A stretch of 64,000 nt of DNA. It comes from Mucilaginibacter sp. SMC90 (GTDB lineage: Bacteria; Bacteroidota; Bacteroidia; Sphingobacteriales; Sphingobacteriaceae). Shown piece by piece: positions 58,452-64,000 of this stretch (positions are counted from its first letter, which is position 1; the number at the start of each line of letters is the position of its first letter). The DNA lies in contig NZ_CP094527.1 in assembly GCF_022811725.1 (NCBI RefSeq), forward strand, positions 3,534,001-3,598,000, written 5' to 3'. The notes below the pieces were generated by a model that saw nothing but the letters and a program-made list of their open reading frames with translations, was not told where the DNA came from and ran no database searches. The position numbers and the translations under genes were made by a program.

Positions 58452-58828
58452 AGGAGAATTTAAGTTTTAATGTATTGATTTAACTTTAGGTAAAAATATT
58501 TGTTTTTTAATTTATCACGTAAATAAAATGATATGGCACACTTGAACCATTTTTAAGGTTTTCGGCCTTATTATAACTTAAGAAGATGATGATTGACTTC
58601 TTTGCTTCTTCTTACCGAGATCAGGAAAAGTAGGTTACTCAAAACCATCTCTTAAGGATGATACTAAGAAAATCGGTGAAAAGTAAGTTCGGTTTAAGTT
58701 TACCAACTTGAGTCAAGTAGCACTTTAACCATCGGCTTTGCTAAATCGTTAGGATAAAATAAATCCGTTTTTCGGATGGAGAAAATCGGAACTCAATTTA
58801 TTTCAGCCGATTATTATAAATGAAATAA
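58452..58828. other. Intergenic region, nothing recognised
   Basis: About 380 bases between the dehydrogenase and DUF892 genes; no ORF or RNA seen. It should hold the promoter of the dehydrogenase unit. Confidence 0.5.
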
Positions 58829-58862
58829 CAAATAACGAAGGCCACCTTTCGGCAGCCTTCGT
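58829..58862 (-). terminator. Terminator of the DUF892 gene
   Basis: On the minus strand: ACGAAGGC, loop, GCCTTCGT, then a T-rich stretch. It lies just after the stop at 58876. Confidence 0.75.
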
Positions 58863-58875
58863 CAATCTTAAAAAA

Positions 58876-59433
58876 TTATTCTGTTTCTGCAGCGGCAGCT
58901 TCGTTTACATAGTTTTCAGCTACCTGGGTAAGCAGAGAATCCGCATTTTTCTCCTCGGCGAGGGTTTCGTCGAGCAGGCTTTGTGCTTCGCTGAAGCCAA
59001 GGGTGCCAGCCAGCGTGCGCAAAGTTCCGTAGGACGCAATTTCATAATGTTCAACTTTTTGGGCTGCCGAAATGATCGCTACGTCGCGTACCTCGGTTCC
59101 TTTTTCGGTATCGCTTAACAGTTCTGTAGCCTCGGCCAAAAGCCCTTCCATTGCAAGGCATTTTTTCGCAGCCGCTTTTTCACCTACCGATTCGAATACA
59201 CTTTCCAACCTGGTGATCTGGTTCTTTGTCTCTTCAAGGTGAGTGGTGATGGTCTGTTTCAGATCTTCAGATGTTGCGCCTTTAATCAGTTTAGGCAGGG
59301 CGGTAGCCAAATGCTTTTCGGCCCAATAAATATCTTTTAATTCGTCAACGAATAATTCCTTCAAAGCACTTTCGGCTTTGGGTGTGCGGCTTGCAGCTGC
59401 TGCAGTCGCTTTTTTGTTTGTTTTTGTAGGCAT
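58876..59433 (-). CDS. YciE/YciF-like protein (DUF892, ferritin-like)
   Basis: 185 residues. After a low-complexity lysine/alanine start (residues 1-22) comes the DUF892 domain: LKELFVDELKDIYWAEKHLA, LPKLIKGATSEDLKQTITTH, LEETKNQITRLESVF, and late KVEHYEIASYGTLRTLA. The acidic and His residues form a diiron-type site in this family. These proteins are associated with osmotic and general stress. The basic tail could bind DNA, but that is speculation. A diverged homologue lies at 52917. Confidence 0.92.
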   Translation of the reverse strand: MPTKTNKKATAAAASRTPKAESALKELFVDELKDIYWAEKHLATALPKLIKGATSEDLKQTITTHLEETKNQITRLESVFESVGEKAAAKKCLAMEGLLAEATELLSDTEKGTEVRDVAIISAAQKVEHYEIASYGTLRTLAGTLGFSEAQSLLDETLAEEKNADSLLTQVAENYVNEAAAAETE

Positions 59434-59537
59434 AATGTAGTTTTATAAATGTCAATTGATTTGATTTTGACTGCGGTAATCAATCGTTTTATATAAGTGC
59501 AATTACTATTCCATAAAGTTGTGTTGCTGCATCGATC

Positions 59538-59699
59538 CTAAGGATTAAGGTTTGCTCTTCCGGCGCAAACAGTCGCCTTCTTCTTTTTTGGTTGCTCATC
59601 TTTTTTTATGGACCAAGTGTGAGCGGATAGGAGAGCGATAGGGAGTGCAAAAGCAACGATAAGCGCAACGGCGATCTTTCGTTTTGATGTTTTTTTCAT
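59538..59699 (-). CDS. Small exported or membrane protein (53 residues)
   Basis: Short minus-strand ORF: a signal-like start (MKKTSKRKIAVALIVAFALP, hydrophobic to about residue 26), then HTWSIKKDEQPKKKKATV and a Cys-containing tail (CAGRANLNP). It is codon-typical and lies 27 bases downstream of the response regulator stop, so it may be co-transcribed with it. No family recognised. Confidence 0.5.
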   Translation of the reverse strand: MKKTSKRKIAVALIVAFALPIALLSAHTWSIKKDEQPKKKKATVCAGRANLNP

Positions 59700-59726
59700 A
59701 GTGATAGGTATTTAATGTAGCGTAGT

Positions 59727-60410
59727 TTATGTTCTGGTGCTGCGAGTAACATCTTCCCGCGTTTTCATTAAATTATAGCGCATGGCATATTTAACCAATG
59801 CGGGAGTATTGCGAACACCGGTTTTATTGATCATGGATTGCCGGTGGCCCTCAACCGTTCGTTTACTCGTAAATAGTTGATTGGCTATTTCCTGGTTGGT
59901 ACAACCGTCGGCAATCAATTGCAGTACCTCCATTTCACGTCCCGAAAATTCGATGTTAGGCTCAACAATAAGTGACGTCATTTCGGTACCCTTTAAAAAT
60001 AGGAGGGTAAGCCTTGATGCGAGTTGCGTGCACATATAGTATTTACCCTGATTAACCTGACCGATGGCAAAAATCAGTTCGTCCCGCGCAACCGATTTGG
60101 TTAAATAACTTTTTATCCCCGATTTAAACGCGTCAATCAGATAGTGTTCCTGGTCTTCCATGGTAAACATGATAGTTTTGATGAAAGGGAAATTCCGGCT
60201 GATATGCCCGGCCAACAAAATCCCGTTAATGCGTGGCAAGTGCACATCGGTAAGAACTACATCAGGCACAACACCCGCACTTATTAAATCGATTACACTT
60301 TCACCGTCTGACGCCTGGGCAAGCACTTCAAATCCAGGTTCATTATTCAACAAGTTTTTTACACCGGCCAAAGTATGTTCATTACCATCTGCTATCAGCA
60401 CACGTATCAT
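59727..60410 (-). CDS. LuxR/NarL-type response regulator
   Basis: 227 residues. Receiver domain 1-125: phospho-acceptor Asp in VVLTDVHLP (near 55), Lys in YLTKSV (near 105); the acidic pair at the start reads IADGNEH, so one of the two usual Asp residues is Gly. The C-terminal LuxR helix-turn-helix reads FSGREMEVLQLIADGCTNQE, then IANQLFTSKRTVEGHRQSM (about 155-205). No histidine kinase gene is adjacent, so it is an orphan regulator. It is divergent from the glycosyltransferase operon at 60764. Confidence 0.9.
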   Translation of the reverse strand: MIRVLIADGNEHTLAGVKNLLNNEPGFEVLAQASDGESVIDLISAGVVPDVVLTDVHLPRINGILLAGHISRNFPFIKTIMFTMEDQEHYLIDAFKSGIKSYLTKSVARDELIFAIGQVNQGKYYMCTQLASRLTLLFLKGTEMTSLIVEPNIEFSGREMEVLQLIADGCTNQEIANQLFTSKRTVEGHRQSMINKTGVRNTPALVKYAMRYNLMKTREDVTRSTRT

Positions 60411-60763
60411 ATTATTTTTTTGAGAAAAAAAATTGAATTTTTATTCGGCAAATTAATCACCGGTTAGCCGGTAGGTATCGGAATGGTATTAATTTAATAA
60501 TGATTTTTTTTCTTAAATGTTTCATAATTTAAAAATTTAGAAATATTGAAACAGATTTTATTAGCGAGTGCGGTCAGAGTTACGAGTCAATTTTATATTA
60601 TTGTCTCTCTTAATTATTACCGACTTTCAGTAGCATCTAACTAAAAACATACAACAGGTAGTTTACACGAACTTTTCACGTATATACCGTACAAACAGCA
60701 TTCACTTCTGTCATGTTGTCATTGAAGCGTTTAAACAAAAGAAACGCTTCTTACATTGACAAC
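60411..60763. other. Intergenic region between divergent genes
   Basis: About 350 AT-rich bases with no gene. A small CCGG-containing palindrome lies near 60462. It should hold the promoters of both the response regulator and the glycosyltransferase operon; no consensus element is evident. Confidence 0.5.
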
Positions 60764-61738
60764 ATGAAGATATTTACCTGGCACATACACGGAAGTTACC
60801 TGTTCTATTTATCGCAGGGTAATTATGAAATTTACATACCGACGAGCGCTGAAAAAGCAGAGGGCTATTACGGACGCGGAGAAACCTTCCCTTTTGGCCC
60901 GAACGTGATTGAAATACCTCATGATGAGGTAAAGAACCGGGAATTCGATTGCATCCTTTTTCAAACCAATCAAAATTACCTGGCAGACCAATACGAGATC
61001 TTATCTGAAGAACAACGCGCGCTGCCAAAAATCTACCTTGAGCACGACCCTCCGCGCCAGCACCCAACCGATACCAGGCACTTAATTAACAACCCGGACA
61101 TTACTCTCGTGCATGTAACGCATTTTAACCGTTTGATGTGGGATTGTGGCGATACGCCTACGATGGTCATAGAGCACGGCGTTACAGATTATGGTGCGAT
61201 TTATAGCGGTGAACTCGCCAAAGGGATAGTTATTATCAATAATCTGCCCTCCCGCGGCCGCTTATTAGGTTTTGACGTTTTTAAAACCGTAAAGGAAAAA
61301 ATTGCTGTGGACCTGGTGGGTATGGGTACGGGCGAATGGGGACTCGGCGAGGTGCTGCACCCGCAACTCCCGGCGTTTCAATCGAAATATCGCTTCTTTT
61401 TTAACCCTATCAGGTATACCAGCCTGGGCTTGGCCATATGTGAGGCTATGATGATGGGAATCCCGGTTGTAGGACTTGCCACCACCGAATTATCTGCTGT
61501 AATTGATAACGGTGTGAATGGCTATATCCATACCGATGTTGATTACCTGATTGAAAAAATGCAGCAATTGCTTCACGATCCTGGACTGGCCGCTGAAATT
61601 GGAGCAAGGGGACGGGAAACAGCGATTGCGCGCTTCAATATCAACCGTTTCGCTACCGATTGGAAGCAATTATTTGAAAAGGTAAGCAATCCTTTAAGAC
61701 TTATTGATACCGAAACAAAATTGATGTACCATGAATAA
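60764..61738 (+). CDS. Glycosyltransferase, GT-B fold
   Basis: 324 residues from ATG 60764 (MKIFTWHIHGSYLFYLSQGN); the frame reaches back to 60713, but the ATG gives the family start. The C-terminal donor half contains FFFNPIRYTSLGLAICEAMM (the EX7E-like element), followed by GIPVVGLATTE. GT4-type features are present although motifs are weak in the N-terminal half. Its stop overlaps the next gene by 8 bases, so the genes are translationally coupled. Confidence 0.85.
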   Translation: MKIFTWHIHGSYLFYLSQGNYEIYIPTSAEKAEGYYGRGETFPFGPNVIEIPHDEVKNREFDCILFQTNQNYLADQYEILSEEQRALPKIYLEHDPPRQHPTDTRHLINNPDITLVHVTHFNRLMWDCGDTPTMVIEHGVTDYGAIYSGELAKGIVIINNLPSRGRLLGFDVFKTVKEKIAVDLVGMGTGEWGLGEVLHPQLPAFQSKYRFFFNPIRYTSLGLAICEAMMMGIPVVGLATTELSAVIDNGVNGYIHTDVDYLIEKMQQLLHDPGLAAEIGARGRETAIARFNINRFATDWKQLFEKVSNPLRLIDTETKLMYHE

Positions 61739-63023
61739 CCTTCCACTAAAAATTGCCTTTATCAGCGAACATGCCTCACCATTGGCTTGTCTTGGCGGCG
61801 TAGATACCGGGGGCCAGAATGTTTACGTGGCACAACTGGCAAAACACCTGGCAGACCAGGGGCACATTATTGATATATATACCCGGCGTGAAGATAACAG
61901 GGCGCAAACTGTAGTGGAGTGGGTACCTAACGTTCGGGTTATCCATGTGCTTGCAGGCCCGTCAAGGATCATCCCGAAAGAAGAAATCCTGACCATCATG
62001 CCCGAGTTTGCCCGTTGGATGCAAAATTTTATAAGTAGAGAAAAACTGAATTACGATCTGGTACATGCAAATTTCTTCATGTCAGGCCTGGTTGCTATGA
62101 AACTAAAGCTAAAAATGAGGATCCCTTTTGTTATCACCTTCCACGCACTTGGGCATGTAAGACGTTTGCATCAAAAAGAAAAAGATCTGTTTCCGGAAGA
62201 GCGCTTAGCGATAGAAACGGTGCTTTGTAAAGAAGCAGACCAGATCATCGCGGAGTGCCCGCAGGACAGGGAAGACCTTATGGAATTTTACCAGGCCGAC
62301 CCCGATAAAATCGCAATTGTGCCCTGCGGATTTAGCCTGGCAGAGTTTTACCCTATTAGTAAAAACATAGCGCGTAAAATGCTGCAGATAAAACCTGACG
62401 AGAAAGTGTTGCTGCAACTTGGCCGTATGGTGCCGCGCAAAGGCATCGACAACGTGATCCGCTCCATAGCATCACTCAGCAAGAAAAGCGCTGAAAAAGT
62501 CAGATTGCTGATTGTTGGCGGAGATCAGGATAATATGACCGAATCGTCATGCCCCGAATTTAAACGGCTATCAGATTTGGCCACCTCTTTAAGGGTTGCA
62601 GATAAGGTGCATTTTGCAGGTAAGAAAAACAGGGAATACTTGAAATTTTATTACGCTGCTGCGGACGTTTTTATTACTACGCCCTGGTACGAACCGTTTG
62701 GCATTACACCGCTTGAGGCTATGGCTTGCGGTACTCCGGTTATCGGTTCCAACGTAGGCGGCATCAAATATAGTGTGGTTGATGGTATTACAGGCGCGCT
62801 CGTGCCACCTAAAGATGCAATTGCGCTTGCTCGAAAAATAGATGAACTTATGGCCGATGATAGTGTGTTAAGCGAGATGGGGCAAAATGCCTTAAAACAT
62901 GTGAATGCTAATTTTACCTGGAAAAAGGTGGCCGAAGAAATTGAATTGGTTTATAAAGTGGCATTAAGGCAAACTGCCAATCCGTTCGCCCGTAAAAATA
63001 CTACACGTATTAAAGCTGCCTGA
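61731..63023 (+). CDS. Glycosyltransferase family 4 (sucrose-synthase-like group)
   Basis: 430 residues. N-terminal domain has GGVDTGGQNVYVAQLAKHLA (the GGxxxG loop), and HANFFMSGLVAMKLKLKM. The donor domain begins VLLQLGRMVPRKGIDNVIRS, then FAGKKNREYLKFYYAAADVF and the classical PWYEPFGITPLEAMACGTPV. The layout resembles GT4 enzymes related to sucrose-phosphate synthase and glycogen synthases, but bacterial members of this kind mostly build surface glycans. It starts inside the end of the previous gene. Confidence 0.9.
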   Translation: MNNLPLKIAFISEHASPLACLGGVDTGGQNVYVAQLAKHLADQGHIIDIYTRREDNRAQTVVEWVPNVRVIHVLAGPSRIIPKEEILTIMPEFARWMQNFISREKLNYDLVHANFFMSGLVAMKLKLKMRIPFVITFHALGHVRRLHQKEKDLFPEERLAIETVLCKEADQIIAECPQDREDLMEFYQADPDKIAIVPCGFSLAEFYPISKNIARKMLQIKPDEKVLLQLGRMVPRKGIDNVIRSIASLSKKSAEKVRLLIVGGDQDNMTESSCPEFKRLSDLATSLRVADKVHFAGKKNREYLKFYYAAADVFITTPWYEPFGITPLEAMACGTPVIGSNVGGIKYSVVDGITGALVPPKDAIALARKIDELMADDSVLSEMGQNALKHVNANFTWKKVAEEIELVYKVALRQTANPFARKNTTRIKAA

Positions 63024-63024
63024 T

Positions 63025-63609
63025 ATGAATAAAGCAATTTTCTTAGACAAAGACGGCACACTGATACCGGATATCCCTTATAATGTCGACCCTGATAAGA
63101 TAACCCTAACTGGGCATTGTATAGAGGGCTTGCGAATATTGGCCGCAACAGGCTACAAGCTAATCCTTGTTTCCAATCAATCCGGTATTGCAAGGGGATA
63201 TTTCAGCGAAGCTCAGCTCTTGTGGGCGATAAAACGCTTGTATGAATTGTTTGAAGCGGAGGACATCAGGCTTGATGCCTTTTATTACTGTCCCCATCAC
63301 CCGCAAGGAACCGCTGACGGTTACAACATCAGCTGCGATTGCCGCAAGCCAATGCCAGGGATGCTGCAAAGCGCCGCCATGGAGCATCAACTTGATCTTG
63401 GCCGGTGCTGGATGATAGGAGATATCCTTAACGACGTGGAAGCCGGGAACCGTGCAGGATGTAATAGTATTTTAATTGATAACGGAAATGAAACCGAATG
63501 GCTTGACGGGCCATACCGGCAGCCGGAATTTAGTTGCAGCAATATCAATGAAGCTGCAACGTACATTTATAATTATAATTTATCAGATGTCGGGCTGGAA
63601 CAGCGTTAG
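63025..63609 (+). CDS. gmhB: HAD-IIIA phosphatase, GmhB-like
   Basis: 194 residues. FLDKDGTLIPD near residue 6 (nucleophile Asp and acid Asp), SNQSGIARG near 50 and MIGDILNDVEAG near 131 give the three HAD motifs. The zinc loop CPHHPQGTADGYNISCDC near 89 is typical of D-glycero-D-manno-heptose-1,7-bisphosphate 7-phosphatase. It would supply heptose phosphate for glycan synthesis, in keeping with the GT9 gene that overlaps its end by 23 bases. Other sugar-bisphosphatases of this subfamily remain possible. Confidence 0.88.
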   Translation: MNKAIFLDKDGTLIPDIPYNVDPDKITLTGHCIEGLRILAATGYKLILVSNQSGIARGYFSEAQLLWAIKRLYELFEAEDIRLDAFYYCPHHPQGTADGYNISCDCRKPMPGMLQSAAMEHQLDLGRCWMIGDILNDVEAGNRAGCNSILIDNGNETEWLDGPYRQPEFSCSNINEAATYIYNYNLSDVGLEQR

Positions 63610-64000
63610 AAATATTTTATGTATCCGCCCTGATAATATGGGCGACCTGATCATGAGCGGTCCTGCATTGCGCAAACTTAAGCAAGGGTTAGACGCCCGA
63701 ATCACGGTATTAACATCATCTATGGCAGCGGGCGTGGCACCATTTATGCCCGAGATCGATGATACTATAATTTTTGATCTGCCATGGGTCAAAACTGCTA
63801 ATGCTGAAGGACCAGAGACCTTGTTGAAGTTAATTGGGGGGCTTAAAGAATATAATTTTGATGCCGCAGTGATTTTTACGGTTTACAGTCAAAATCCGCT
63901 GCCTTCGGCGATGATCGCTTACCAGGCAGGAATATCCAGAGTACTGGCCTATTGCCGCGAAAACCCGTATGGTTTGATAAGTGATTGGGTGCCGGACGAA
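63587..64000 (+). CDS. Glycosyltransferase family 9 (heptosyltransferase-like), partial
   Basis: 138 codons visible; the window ends inside the gene. The start MSGWNSVRNILCIRPDNMGD, followed by LIMSGPALRKLK, is the GT9 N-terminus (IRPxxxGDlixxxPalxxL). GT9 enzymes add heptoses or related sugars to lipopolysaccharide core or other glycans. It overlaps the GmhB-like gene by 23 bases, so the heptose supply enzyme and its user are coupled. Confidence 0.88.
   Translation, partial: MSGWNSVRNILCIRPDNMGDLIMSGPALRKLKQGLDARITVLTSSMAAGVAPFMPEIDDTIIFDLPWVKTANAEGPETLLKLIGGLKEYNFDAAVIFTVYSQNPLPSAMIAYQAGISRVLAYCRENPYGLISDWVPDE

Overview
The window comes from the chromosome of a Bacteroidota bacterium, most likely a Sphingobacteriaceae member close to Mucilaginibacter. 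The 16S gene reads like that group. The genome uses type IX secretion (PorP/SprF partner, gliding-type C-terminal domain) and the Bacteroidota promoter TTTG-N19-TAnnTTTG, and Shine-Dalgarno sequences are nearly absent. All assignments rest on reading the sequence by eye; no database search was run.

Layout. 0-2.2 kb: minus-strand efflux operon (partial lipoprotein adaptor, TolC-like outer membrane protein) and a small membrane protein. 2.7-4.6 kb: secreted protein that looks like a six-hairpin glycosidase. 4.9-25.7 kb: exopolysaccharide locus with acyltransferase, Wzx-like flippase, glycosyltransferases, O-antigen-ligase/Wzy-like polymerase, WecG/TagA-type transferase, Wza-like export lipoprotein, Wzc-like tyrosine autokinase and GNAT acetyltransferase. 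Two features are unusual here: three paralogous parallel beta-helix (pectate-lyase-like) proteins, and a one-module non-ribosomal peptide synthetase with a truncated condensation domain. 25.7-26.1 kb: two small unknown minus-strand ORFs.

26.3-32.6 kb: complete rRNA operon (three tandem promoters, 16S, tRNA-Ile, tRNA-Ala, 23S, 5S, terminator) with long inverted repeats in the spacers. 32.8-36.3 kb: CPA1 Na+/H+ antiporter with two small unknown upstream genes, flanked on both sides by small exported proteins sharing the C-terminal motif (Y/F)PFHxFW; a membrane-anchored unknown protein follows. 36.5-40.4 kb: minus-strand ABC ATPase, FtsX-type permease and SGNH lipoprotein esterase, resembling YbbA-YbbP-TesA. 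40.6-45.0 kb: MarR regulator divergent from a heterodimeric ABC exporter with one degenerate ATP site. 45.2 kb: NUDIX-type transcription regulator. 46.2-50.7 kb: large PKD-repeat type IX cargo protein and its PorP/SprF partner.

50.9-54.4 kb is a decayed stretch: an acidic disordered protein, two small genes with apparent frameshifts, a possible AraC remnant, a divergent YciE/F-like protein and the C-terminal remnant of an M23 peptidase. 54.4-59.7 kb holds minus-strand stress-type genes (DoxX, DUF4142, a Tat-exported SDR, a second SDR, Zn-alcohol dehydrogenase, DUF892 protein, a 53-residue exported protein), followed by an orphan LuxR-type response regulator. 60.7-64 kb is an overlapping operon of two glycosyltransferases, a GmhB-like phosphatase and a GT9/heptosyltransferase cut by the window edge.

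The exopolysaccharide locus appears to build, flip, polymerise, export and perhaps trim (beta-helix proteins) and decorate (acyltransferase, GNAT, possibly an amino acid from the NRPS) one surface polymer. That last link is inference.
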